The position numbers were made by a program, and so were the translations under genes. The notes under the pieces were generated by a model. That model had not been told where the DNA came from. It ran no database searches and saw nothing but the letters and a program-made list of their open reading frames with translations. From the NCBI GenBank assembly GCA_903920215.1, contig CAIXLG010000018.1:1-64000 (forward strand): DNA of 64,000 nt. The letters are read 5' to 3'. The DNA comes from an uncultured Chlorobiaceae bacterium. GTDB taxonomy: Bacteria; Bacteroidota; Chlorobiia; Chlorobiales; Chlorobiaceae. This document shows positions 38,737-47,378 of this stretch, in pieces; position 1 is the first letter of the stretch; the number at the start of each line of letters is the position of its first letter.

Positions 38737-38910
38737 TTATATTGACATTAAGTTTGAAGCCTCTTCAAGGTCATCGGCAGTAAACCGATATCCCTGTCTT
38801 TCGATATAGGCCATCTTTGTCCCAAAATCTTCAATTGTGTTCACTGCTTCATTAAACGCTTCATCACTCTTCATTCTTTCAAGGAAGTCCAAGGCCAGCT
38901 TTTGTGACAT
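38737..38910 (-). CDS. Nif11-like small protein (not in supplied ORF track)
   Basis: Hand translation: MSQKLALDFLERMKSDEAFNEAVNTIEDFGTKMAYIERQGYRFTADDLEEASNLMSI*; fits the Nif11 leader/domain pattern; AGGA-type RBS upstream. Confidence 0.65.
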   Translation of the reverse strand: MSQKLALDFLERMKSDEAFNEAVNTIEDFGTKMAYIERQGYRFTADDLEEASNLMSI

Positions 38911-39026
38911 GATCTTTTCCTTTTTGATACGTTGGGGGTAAAAGGCTTAGGTAGTCATTTTTCGCTCGGGTAAATTTAACTAAAAAATATCATATTCTTG
39001 CCACCCTTTTACATCGTTCTGGTACT

Positions 39027-39383
39027 CTACCCGATAACAATGAGCCCATCCCGCTCTCTCTTTTCTTCGGGAACGGTGCGCCTTGCATAGCGGGCCGGTC
39101 GGGTGCGCTCAAGGTACCAGGCGCAGGCGTGCCAGTCTCTTTCTCGAGCGGCCTTGATGATTTTCAGGCACTCAAGTTCACAGAGCGCTTCAGCTTGCGG
39201 CAGGTCTTCGGAAAGCTTGCGTTGCAGGCTCTCTATCCCTTGCTTTTCGTCCTCTTTTCCCTGTTTAACCCATGCGTAATAGGTGGTCGTGCTGATTTTT
39301 GCAGCAATGCAGGCTGACTCTTTTGTCATTCCATCTCCTATGAATTCAAGGAGTTTGGTTATGTGGTCACTATCCAGTTTCAT
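39027..39383 (-). CDS. Phage terminase small subunit-like HTH protein
   Basis: 'ITKLLEFIGDGMTKESACIAAKISTTTYYAWVKQGKEDE...ALCELECLKIIKAARERDWHACAWYLERTRPARYARR'. Confidence 0.65.
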   Translation of the reverse strand: MKLDSDHITKLLEFIGDGMTKESACIAAKISTTTYYAWVKQGKEDEKQGIESLQRKLSEDLPQAEALCELECLKIIKAARERDWHACAWYLERTRPARYARRTVPEEKRERDGLIVIG

Positions 39384-39480
39384 AGCATAAAATAAACAAA
39401 GAAAGAATAAAAAACGAAAGCCCGGCTTTTCAGGGCTGGGCTCTCGTTCATCGTGGTGTCGTTATGTTATCATCGAACCA

Positions 39481-40221
39481 TCATCGTATCGTAAAGGTTT
39501 TCTCCGTCCGGGTAAGGAAGGGTGGCCATTTGCGGTTTGTGCCCTCGTATCTTGTTGCAAGTGCCGCTGTGTCGTAGTCCGGTTCCGTGACCGCCCAGCT
39601 TGCCCCGGGTATGGTGCTGCAAAGCTCGTTTGCGTATGCCTCCATTGATTCGCCGGTGTTGCCTTTTGAAGGCAGGGTAATGATCACCTTGTGTGTTTTG
39701 ATGCCGGTTTTCTGGAGTGCATGGGCATATTTTTCGGTGAGCAGTTCATGGTCGATCGTTAGCGGGTTGCGGGGGGTGGTAAAGTAGTAGCTGCCGTCCG
39801 GGGTCTTGATCTTCTCTTTGCCTGTAAGCAGCAGGGCGGCTTTCATGCTCCCTCTCAGCCACTCTATGCCGCCTTTTATGCCTGTCTTGCGTGTCTTGTA
39901 GGTCTTCTCTTTTTCATCGAGGTAGGCGACTTGCCCTTTCCAGTAATCGAGCAGCCCTTTGCAGGCGTCAAGCTTTTTTTCAATCCTGCCTTCCACGTGT
40001 GCCAGCTGGTCGCCGTATTCCGAGAGCCCGCCGCTTTCAATCAGCGCTTCTTCTATTTCCTGATAGTGCTTTATCAGATCGGCCAGCGTCACCGGCTTTT
40101 CTTCAACAGCTTCAGTGATCAGCTCCCTGAGCGGGTTTTCAGGCTCAATCTCGCCGAGGATAATGAACCCGTCTCTTTCTCGTTTTTCAATTGCCTGTTT
40201 CATGGTGTTGTTCCTCCGCAT
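39481..40221 (-). CDS. Siphovirus Gp157-like protein
   Basis: 'TLADLIKHYQEIEEALIESGGLSEYGDQLAHVEGRIEKKLDACKGLLDYWKGQVAYLDEKEKTYKTRKTGIKGGIEWLRGSMKAALLLTGKEKIKTPDGSYYF'. Confidence 0.75.
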   Translation of the reverse strand: MRRNNTMKQAIEKRERDGFIILGEIEPENPLRELITEAVEEKPVTLADLIKHYQEIEEALIESGGLSEYGDQLAHVEGRIEKKLDACKGLLDYWKGQVAYLDEKEKTYKTRKTGIKGGIEWLRGSMKAALLLTGKEKIKTPDGSYYFTTPRNPLTIDHELLTEKYAHALQKTGIKTHKVIITLPSKGNTGESMEAYANELCSTIPGASWAVTEPDYDTAALATRYEGTNRKWPPFLTRTEKTFTIR

Positions 40222-40264
40222 GTTGGTGATAGAATGTTTAACTTTTTTTGATCCGGATAAAAGC

Positions 40265-40618
40265 TCAGATTGCCTCTTTGCTGTACACCGTTTTGGAAGT
40301 CAGCAACTCCTCAAGGTCATGGATTCTGGCTTTCAGTATTTCACACTCTGTGCATGGTTTGTGTTGCGGGTCGGTAGCTCTAATGTAGCGTGTCTCATTG
40401 TAGTAGCTTGATTTCAGGGGGTTGCTTGCGTTATATATCCATCGTGTCAGTGTAAAGCGTGCTACCATGTCAAGCAGATAGAGTTCTTCACACATCCATC
40501 TCTCTTCAGTCGTGAGGTGTTGTCCATTGAGTCCTTCAAGCAGCGCAATATATTTTGGTGGCGATTGCCTGAGCTGCTTCTTTGTCCAGGCGGCATTGAT
40601 TTGATCTGAGATGGTCAT
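40265..40618 (-). CDS. Hypothetical phage protein
   Basis: 117 aa, co-directional. Confidence 0.5.
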   Translation of the reverse strand: MTISDQINAAWTKKQLRQSPPKYIALLEGLNGQHLTTEERWMCEELYLLDMVARFTLTRWIYNASNPLKSSYYNETRYIRATDPQHKPCTECEILKARIHDLEELLTSKTVYSKEAI

Positions 40619-40823
40619 GGCATTTATGTTTTATTATTCTTTTTATAAAGCCTTCCACTCAAATATACTATTTATTTTATACTTTTATACTCTTTATTAT
40701 TCTTTATTAGTTTATGATTCTCTTTTTTTGTTCTGCCAATTGCCAGCTGCCAACTCTCTTCCTTTCTTGCTTTCTTCCGTCGGCACTCGGCACTCAGCAC
40801 TAAGCACTCAGAACTATCTATCC

Positions 40824-41483
40824 TCAGCACTTTCTTTCCTGCGTCTTCATTACCCTGCCAAGCAGCTCTCTCGTGGCAAGAATATCGCTCAATGCATCAT
40901 GTGCCTCCAGCGCTATGCCGTATGCGTTACAGACCGTCTGCAGCTTGTAATCAGGTAAAGCGATGGTCCCGAGAAAATCCCAGACGCGCAGGAGCGGGAG
41001 CGGATCAAGCATCTTCCAGTTCTGGTAGCTTCCTGTTCCATACTGGTTGCCATGGTGGCGAAACCATGCATCAAGGAAGCTCATGTCAAAGGTGACGTTG
41101 TAGCCTGCAGGATAGGCCTTGTCGGTTTTGTCGAATTTGGCGATGTGCCGGTCTAGAAATTTCAGAAACTCGCGGTAGGCATCTGAACTGCTGGTTCTTG
41201 TTTTCAGCTCTTCCGGATCGGTGCCGCTTACCTTGAGCGCTTCGGGATTGATCATTGCTCCTTCATGCGGCTGAAATTTCATGTTGAAGGTTTCCACAAT
41301 CTCGCCTCCGATTTCCATCAGTGCGGCAAGCTGTATTATGCCGTGTTTGCCTGCTTCAAGTCCTGTGGTTTCAGTGTCGAAGTAGAGCACTTTTTTAAAG
41401 AGTGACTGGGTCATGGTTTGGTTCCTTTTTTTATGTGTCCGATTTGTCCGGTTTTGAAGCCTTATTGCAGTAATGTCTGTCAA
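40824..41483 (-). CDS. DnaQ-like 3'-5' exonuclease
   Basis: 'VLYFDTETTGLEAGKHGIIQLAALMEIGGEIVETFNMKFQPHEGAMINPEALKVSGTD', 'AHDALSDILATREL'; real start probably MTQSLFKK. Confidence 0.88.
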   Translation of the reverse strand: MTDITAIRLQNRTNRTHKKRNQTMTQSLFKKVLYFDTETTGLEAGKHGIIQLAALMEIGGEIVETFNMKFQPHEGAMINPEALKVSGTDPEELKTRTSSSDAYREFLKFLDRHIAKFDKTDKAYPAGYNVTFDMSFLDAWFRHHGNQYGTGSYQNWKMLDPLPLLRVWDFLGTIALPDYKLQTVCNAYGIALEAHDALSDILATRELLGRVMKTQERKC

Positions 41484-42297
41484 ATATACCCTTTGTAATT
41501 ATTTCCCGATCCTCCTTCGTCGTGGCCTTCCAGACCGCCTCTTTTTCCTCTTTACCGAGTCCATTGAAGTATTCCAGCCTTGCCACTTCGGGCAGTTCTT
41601 CCCATTCCAGGAGCATGAAAGCCTCTTCCTTGTGCGGCTCGAAGAAGAGTGGCCACATGCCGAGGCTGATTGCTGCACGGAGTGCTCCGGTTGTCAGGCG
41701 GCTGAAGCAGGGGAGCGCATTTTGTTCTTTTTCGTTGCGGAGCAGCTCACTGGCGGCGTTGTTAATTCCGATCATCCTCTGGCGAAGGTCGTCGAGCATC
41801 TGGCGCGCATCGGCTTTGTCGGGCAGGGGAGAGAAGAGGGTGTGCTGAAACTTGCTCTCTTCGGCCATCCGGTACCAGGCATCAAGCTCAGCCTCTGTGA
41901 TTCTCATCCGGTGCAGCATGTCGGTAATGCCAAGGTCGGTCAGGGTTCCGGGAGCACGGCCGTTCTCTTTTTCCAGTGCCTTGCTGTAAGTTTTTCCCTT
42001 GATGACCTGCATCGTTCGAATGGCGCGTTCAATGTCGACCGTCGTGGCTGGTGTGGTGAGTTTTCTGGCCATTGCCATGGCGTCAGCGATGTTACCAGCA
42101 AGGGTGCGTATAGCGTTTTCAAGAATGGGATTCGAGCCAGCTGAGATTGTCAGCCCCGTGATGGTTTGCGCCATTGACCGTTTGAGTTGTTGCGTCATGG
42201 TTCTGTTGGTTATCCTGATGTTTGAAATGCCAGTGGAAACTTTGCCAGTTCGATATCCGTGAAACCAGCAGTGCTTCTGATGCAAGGGTTTCATCAC
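41431..42297 (-). CDS. Hypothetical phage protein
   Basis: 288-aa ORF, real start probably MTQQLKRSMAQ; co-directional operon position. Confidence 0.5.
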   Translation of the reverse strand: MMKPLHQKHCWFHGYRTGKVSTGISNIRITNRTMTQQLKRSMAQTITGLTISAGSNPILENAIRTLAGNIADAMAMARKLTTPATTVDIERAIRTMQVIKGKTYSKALEKENGRAPGTLTDLGITDMLHRMRITEAELDAWYRMAEESKFQHTLFSPLPDKADARQMLDDLRQRMIGINNAASELLRNEKEQNALPCFSRLTTGALRAAISLGMWPLFFEPHKEEAFMLLEWEELPEVARLEYFNGLGKEEKEAVWKATTKEDREIITKGIFDRHYCNKASKPDKSDT

Positions 42298-42982
42298 CGT
42301 TGCTCAGTTTGTAGAGGTAGCCGAGCGCCTCTTCTGCCACCAGCTGCGTGCGGTAGGGCGCTTTTTTGTTCCGGCACCACTCGTGCCACTCGCCTGAGCA
42401 GAAGGTTGCCGTAAAGCCGGGGTTTATAAACGTCTGGTCAGTAGAGAAATCAGTTGGCGGCTCTTTTTTTCGCCGGGTGCGTGGCTTTGCCTTTTCATGT
42501 TCACCGCTTCCAAGTTCCTCTTCCATGAGCGGGTAGAGGTCATTCTCTCTCTTTCCTTTCTCTCTTTCTTCTTCTTTACCTTCTTTCCTTCTTGTTTGTG
42601 GTCGGTCGCTGGTCACTGGTGTGCCATTTGTTTGGCCGTTCTGTTGGTCGTTACGGTCGGTGCGGTCTTGATAGGTGTCGTAGTTCAATACGGTTATCAG
42701 GGTATATCGGTTGGTCGTTGTGATGGCGATTTCCTTGGTCGTTTTCAGCCGTTCAAGGCAGGTGCGGCAGGCGCGTTCCGATATGCCGGTCTGCATTGAC
42801 AGAGCGTGCCTTCCGGTAATAAGCTGGCCTCGCTGCAGCTCAACGCCCTTCCATCGTCCCGGCTGCCGGTTTGCCATCACGATCAGATGCACCAGCATGT
42901 GGACCATCGGCGATTCCTTGTACCACTCCCATGCGGTAAGCCGCCGGTAGAGTTTGATATAGCCGGTGATGATCTCTTTCAT
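42119..42982 (-). CDS. Phage replication initiation-like protein (winged-helix)
   Basis: 'YRRLTAWEWYKESPMVHMLVHLIVMANRQPGRWKGVELQRGQLITGRHALSMQTGISERACRTCLERL'. Confidence 0.7.
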   Translation of the reverse strand: MKEIITGYIKLYRRLTAWEWYKESPMVHMLVHLIVMANRQPGRWKGVELQRGQLITGRHALSMQTGISERACRTCLERLKTTKEIAITTTNRYTLITVLNYDTYQDRTDRNDQQNGQTNGTPVTSDRPQTRRKEGKEEEREKGKRENDLYPLMEEELGSGEHEKAKPRTRRKKEPPTDFSTDQTFINPGFTATFCSGEWHEWCRNKKAPYRTQLVAEEALGYLYKLSNGDETLASEALLVSRISNWQSFHWHFKHQDNQQNHDATTQTVNGANHHGADNLSWLESHS

Positions 42983-43395
42983 CCTTGCAGCCTTATTTCC
43001 ACCCGTGGTGTCTCGTTGTCCACTTCGTAGGGCTCAAAAACCGGCAGCAGCTGGTCTGCAGAATCGTCAGAGAGCAGGCGGGATTTTACCATGCAGTCAA
43101 AAAGGTTCTGGCAGATATTGGTGTAGTCGAAGCGCTGGCGGGTGCGCCGGAAAATCTTGATATAGAGCCGCAGCGGCAAGGGCATGCTTTCAGCCTCGAG
43201 GCGGAACGATGCGCAGAAGGCCGGGTTAGTGGCAAAGAGCTGGAGCAGGCGCTTTTCATGGTCACGTGCCTGGGGGCTTTTGATCACCTTTTTTATGGTC
43301 TTGCCTGATTGGTCTTTGTAGATGAGCGGAAGCCGGGAGTTCTTCGAACTGTAAAGTTCTCCCGGTATGATAAAGATATTCGCTTCGTTACTCAT
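42979..43395 (-). CDS. RusA-like Holliday junction resolvase
   Basis: 138 aa; 'FIIPGELYSSKNSRLPLI...RTRQRFDYTNICQNLFDCMVKSRLLSDDSADQLLPVFEPYEVDNETPRVEIRL'. Confidence 0.75.
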   Translation of the reverse strand: MSNEANIFIIPGELYSSKNSRLPLIYKDQSGKTIKKVIKSPQARDHEKRLLQLFATNPAFCASFRLEAESMPLPLRLYIKIFRRTRQRFDYTNICQNLFDCMVKSRLLSDDSADQLLPVFEPYEVDNETPRVEIRLQG

Positions 43396-43796
43396 CGTCC
43401 AAGGAGGGTGATCTTGCCTTTATGCCGCTCGTCGCTGCTCGTTGTGTCATTGAACATTTTTTCCTGAGCCTCGCCGATCTCCATCGGGCGCGTAAGTACC
43501 AGTTCGCCGGTATCGTCCCGCACAACGTCCACCGTTCGGAGCGCATAGTTTTTTACAAGGCGGCACTCGATGCTTCTCGTTTCAAAGCCGTTCTGCAGTG
43601 CGGTTGAGAGTGTCAGGGCCTCAAGGTTGTGGCTGTCGATTTTGATTTTGTAGGCAGAGGCTTTTTCTTTTTTCTCGTCACTGAGCAGTTCGGCACTTCG
43701 GACGTGCAGGGCAAGCTCGCTGCCCCGTTCTATCTTATCCTCTTCGGTGAGGTAGCACTTCACCTCCATCATCACCAGTTCATCGGGTTTGTTCAT
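43392..43796 (-). CDS. Hypothetical phage protein
   Basis: 134 aa, overlaps RusA-like gene start. Confidence 0.5.
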   Translation of the reverse strand: MNKPDELVMMEVKCYLTEEDKIERGSELALHVRSAELLSDEKKEKASAYKIKIDSHNLEALTLSTALQNGFETRSIECRLVKNYALRTVDVVRDDTGELVLTRPMEIGEAQEKMFNDTTSSDERHKGKITLLGR

Positions 43797-43828
43797 CGCT
43801 TCAGCCGCTCCTCTTTGTTAGCCGGGGT

Positions 43829-44716
43829 TTAAAAAGGCAGGTCGTTGTACTCATGCTGCTGCTGCACAGACTCGACATGGTCGGGCTCCTGAAATATCCT
43901 TGGCTGGTGGCCCTGAAGAAAAGCGTTAACCGAGTCGATCATGGCGCTGCACTCGTCAGCGGTCAGGCCGCCCTGTATGGAGTTGTCAATCTGGCAGGCA
44001 TCGGCTTCGGTGACCTTTGGTCGTCCGGAGAGGTCGCGAAGGTACTGCAGCGATTTGGCCGAAGCTGGCCGGTCGTTTGGCTGCTGGCTTGCGCGGTTGT
44101 AGCCGTTCTGCTGTTGCTGTTGCGGTGCTACCGGCGGGCGGTGCTCCTGCGGCTGGCGCGGGCGTTCGGTGTGGCCATTCTGCTCGCTAAGGGCAGGCCT
44201 TTGTTCGCTCTGCTGCTGGTAGCCGTGTGCCTGCGTTTCCGGTGATGTATGGTTCAAGAAGCCTTTCGCCTGGGGCTCGGGCGTTGAAGCATCGGCATCT
44301 TCGATATCAACGGTCGGGATCATGAAGATCTGAAGTATCGCGGCTTTGTGCGCCATGCTCATCGCCTTGTTGCTTGCCTTGTCGCTGGAGTCCATCGCCT
44401 GACCCATGGTTTCTGTTTCGATGGAGCTGCCGTCGATCGCTGTAAAGCGGTATTTCACCTGCAGTGTAAACTCGATCATGATGGTGCCGTTCTTGTTTGT
44501 CCAGACCTCTCGGTTTTTGTTGAGGATTTCCGAAGTGGTGAATACCTGGTGTTTGACAAAAAGCGGGTGGAGTGAATTGTAGACATCGTCAATGCCGCGG
44601 AAGCGGTAGCGCTGTTCCTGATTCTGATTGTTCTTTCCTATGGCCGGAACCTCTGCCATGATTGCGGCGATACGCTCGTAAATAAGCGGTTGCCCTGTAG
44701 TGGTTTTGTTCTCCAT
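43829..44716 (-). CDS. ERF-family single-strand annealing protein
   Basis: 'ERIAAIMAEVPAIGKNNQNQEQRYRFRGIDDVYNSLHPLFVKHQVFTTSEIL' and 'TMGQAMDSSDKASNKAMSMAHKAAILQIFMIPT'. Confidence 0.88.
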   Translation of the reverse strand: MENKTTTGQPLIYERIAAIMAEVPAIGKNNQNQEQRYRFRGIDDVYNSLHPLFVKHQVFTTSEILNKNREVWTNKNGTIMIEFTLQVKYRFTAIDGSSIETETMGQAMDSSDKASNKAMSMAHKAAILQIFMIPTVDIEDADASTPEPQAKGFLNHTSPETQAHGYQQQSEQRPALSEQNGHTERPRQPQEHRPPVAPQQQQQNGYNRASQQPNDRPASAKSLQYLRDLSGRPKVTEADACQIDNSIQGGLTADECSAMIDSVNAFLQGHQPRIFQEPDHVESVQQQHEYNDLPF

Positions 44717-44734
44717 TGTTTTCTGTTGTCTGGT

Positions 44735-45067
44735 TTATGAAAGCTGCTTTGCAGTTATAATCAGGTGGTGTTTTTTTGCCTTGTGGATGTAGTCCAGAAT
44801 TTCCTCACGAACAAAGAAGAGGTGAGCCCCTATTTTCCGGTATGGCAGCATCCCTTTGTGCACCCTATTGTAGACAGCCCCGTTGGTGACTTTGCGGCCC
44901 TCTATGGCGGTCAGAAATTCTGCACAGATTGTGACTCCCATCGGGGTAGCAGTTTCGGTCTCTTCAGGGCGTTTGACAAATGCATCGAACTTGCGCGAAA
45001 GCTCGGCAAGCATCGCAGGTAATTGTTCAAATGTGGGGCCTGATGAATTTTCATTTTCTTTATTCAT
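44735..45067 (-). CDS. Excisionase/helix-turn-helix domain protein
   Basis: 'VTNGAVYNRVHKGMLPYRKIGAHLFFVREEILDYIHKAKK'. Confidence 0.65.
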   Translation of the reverse strand: MNKENENSSGPTFEQLPAMLAELSRKFDAFVKRPEETETATPMGVTICAEFLTAIEGRKVTNGAVYNRVHKGMLPYRKIGAHLFFVREEILDYIHKAKKHHLIITAKQLS

Positions 45068-45163
45068 CTTTTATTATCTTTATTTTAATTTATGCGATAC
45101 AGGGACATGATTTATTTTACTCTTTCTTATTCTATTTTGCAAGTAAAAGGATAAAAATAAACA

Positions 45164-45517
45164 ATGATAAACAAAGAAAGTACGGCGGGCGATCGACTCA
45201 GGGAAGAGTTAACCAGGGTATTCGGCAGCTTGACAGACGCAGCTTTAGCAATCAAGGTACAACGTGGGTCTTATTTCAGGCCTTATATGAAGAATACCAG
45301 CAGTATCGGGATGAAACTGCAAAAAAAACTCGTAGGTGTCGGTCTTGATGTCGACTACATTATGTCGGGAGTGAGGGCAGGAGATTTCAAAGAGTCATCT
45401 GATGAAGATGATCTTATGATAAGGAAATTTGAGGATTTGCGGTACCGCTCTGATCAGTTGAATAAAGACATAGTTGAATTTGGTGTGTTACTAATCAAGA
45501 GCAAGAAGAAAAAATAG
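45164..45517 (+). CDS. Putative phage regulator
   Basis: 117 aa, divergent from the replication operon; 'AGDRLREELTRVFGSLTDAALAIKVQRGSYFRPYMKNTSSIGMKLQKKLVGVGLDVDYIMSG' HTH-like. Confidence 0.6.
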   Translation: MINKESTAGDRLREELTRVFGSLTDAALAIKVQRGSYFRPYMKNTSSIGMKLQKKLVGVGLDVDYIMSGVRAGDFKESSDEDDLMIRKFEDLRYRSDQLNKDIVEFGVLLIKSKKKK

Positions 45518-45582
45518 AGATGTCGAGTGCCGGGGTTGGTGTCCTTGGTGGTAACAACCCCGCCTCAATGCAGTCAATTCTT

Positions 45583-45828
45583 TTATCCCCCCATACTGAG
45601 TAGAGCCCTGTTCAGTTGCTTGTTCCGCTCATAGAACATGTTCGTAAGTTCTTGTTGATCTATTATCATCGCCTGCAAATCGTCAAGAAAAGGCTTGAGT
45701 TTGACAACCCAGTCAGGGTGGTGGTCGATGTAGAATTGCAAGATTTCTTCAATCATGTGATTGTTGTTGGCAGGGAAGGGGGATGTCGTTTGCATGTTGT
45801 ACTTATTTTCGTTTGAAAATAGAGGCAA
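45583..45828 (-). CDS. Hypothetical protein
   Basis: 81-aa ORF between regulator and integrase. Confidence 0.45.
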   Translation of the reverse strand: MPLFSNENKYNMQTTSPFPANNNHMIEEILQFYIDHHPDWVVKLKPFLDDLQAMIIDQQELTNMFYERNKQLNRALLSMGG

Positions 45829-45881
45829 TTAAAGAGTAATACTATTATTCTTCACCGCCAACTTTTATTATTCTATTTTAT

Positions 45882-47063
45882 TTATTTTTCTTCTTTTATA
45901 TCCTCTCCCATGTCTAGTATAATGGCATCAGCTGCAGCCCGTCGGCTTGCATTTACTACGTGTGCATAGATCATCGTCGTGTCAATTTTGGTGTGGCCAA
46001 GCATCTCGCTCAAGGTTTTGATGTTTGTATTTGCCAGGAGCTGCAGGGTGGCGAAGGTGTGGCGCATCGTATGAAAGGTTATATTTTTCTGAATACCGGC
46101 ATCCCGTATCCAATTTTTAAAATGAGGTCTTTTGCATTGGGTATGGAGTTCTATCAGTCTTGGAAAAACAATTCCGGTACGTGTTTCTGACCCTTTTTCC
46201 GTTGCCTTGCCTTTCGGTTCGTCTGCCGGTTTATCTGTTGCTGAAGCGATATTGAATGCCTGTTGAGAGATGGGCAGGTAGTTGAGTCCCTTGGTTTTTC
46301 GCTGCCTGAAATGAACGCAGGGTCCGGTGGGTTCAATAACAACATCTTCCCATCTTAAATGTGCAACATCTGAAATACGCATACCGGTTAGGGCGGCAAA
46401 CAGGGCCGCTCGCTTAATCAGGGGACTTCCGCATGGTGTTTTAACCAAGGCGTTTAATTCTTCCTGCGTCAGGTAGATAATTTTGGTCCGTTGCCGTGCT
46501 ATTGCCTTGACATGTTCAGTAAGCTTGACTTTCATCATATCACTGCGGTAAGCATGGTTTAGAGCTGCACGGATGCTTGCAAAATCAGTTCCGGCAGTAT
46601 TAACCATAGAATTTGCAAGCAGGTAGGTTCGGAAATTCTCAAGCATGTTCTTGTCGATTTCTGAAAAGTACAGAGGCTGATCTGGTTTTAACTTTAAAAA
46701 TGCCTGGAATTTTCTTAAAGCGTTTCCCCACTTCCACTTTGAGCTGTCTGAGATATTTCTTTCCTGAACATGCTTTTTATAAAATTCGATAAAGTCCGCT
46801 GGCTTGTTCGTTACCATAAAATCATAGCGGCCTGCATGAAGTTGCAGTTGTGTTTTGGCAAGAATAGCATTGGCAAGTGTCAGGGTCTCCTTATTCTCCA
46901 GCCGTGCCTCTTTCGTTTTTGGATTGACATGCAATGACATGCCAAGATTGACAAACCGGGTAAGTCTGCCGGTTTCAGGGTGTGGTGCCGGAGGATAAAT
47001 ATCAAGGCGTAAAGAGTACCGGGTGCCGTTATCAATCAGGCGTTTTCTGAGTGTCGCTTTCAT
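45882..47063 (-). CDS. int: Phage tyrosine recombinase/integrase
   Basis: 'ALTGMRISDVAHLRWEDV', 'TFHTMRHTFATLQLLANTNIKTLSEMLGHTKIDTTMIYAHV' (R..HxxR..H..Y). Confidence 0.95.
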   Translation of the reverse strand: MKATLRKRLIDNGTRYSLRLDIYPPAPHPETGRLTRFVNLGMSLHVNPKTKEARLENKETLTLANAILAKTQLQLHAGRYDFMVTNKPADFIEFYKKHVQERNISDSSKWKWGNALRKFQAFLKLKPDQPLYFSEIDKNMLENFRTYLLANSMVNTAGTDFASIRAALNHAYRSDMMKVKLTEHVKAIARQRTKIIYLTQEELNALVKTPCGSPLIKRAALFAALTGMRISDVAHLRWEDVVIEPTGPCVHFRQRKTKGLNYLPISQQAFNIASATDKPADEPKGKATEKGSETRTGIVFPRLIELHTQCKRPHFKNWIRDAGIQKNITFHTMRHTFATLQLLANTNIKTLSEMLGHTKIDTTMIYAHVVNASRRAAADAIILDMGEDIKEEK

Positions 47064-47127
47064 GGCTTGACGGGTAAAATTGTGAAGTCAATTTATTTTT
47101 CCATAATGAGTTAAAGGACAGTGCAGC

Positions 47128-47296
47128 GGAACAGATCATGGTACAAGTCGTGGAACAAATCAGGGTACAAAAACGGAACAAATCATGGAACAAAACGGTA
47201 ACAAAACGGGAACAATTCGCGGAACAAGCTGTGGAACAAGAAAAAAAAGCAAAGGTCACTGTTCTTTGGTATCTCATGGAACAACTGTGGTACAAA
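47128..47296. repeat. Phased iterons GG(A/T)ACAA every 11-12 bp upstream of the integrase gene
   Basis: Copies start at 47128, 47140, 47152, 47164, 47175, 47187, 47198, 47209, 47221, 47233, then 47278 and 47289. Confidence 0.92.
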
Positions 47297-47378
47297 AAGT
47301 AGCGAATTAATAACGAAATAGAAAATATTAAGAAAGAGGATGAGGCGTTAGATGCAGTGTTAGCGTGGGTTTAATAGC

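Larger units (their letters stand above)
39027..47063 (-). mobile_element. Prophage replication/recombination/integration module
   Basis: TerS-like, Gp157, exonuclease, replication protein, RusA-like, ERF, excisionase-like, repressor-like, integrase. Confidence 0.85.

Noticed and set aside
47032-47295. 87-aa Cys/Ser/Thr-rich minus-strand ORF upstream of int
   Set aside because: Direct translation of the 11-12 bp iterons; not credible as a protein
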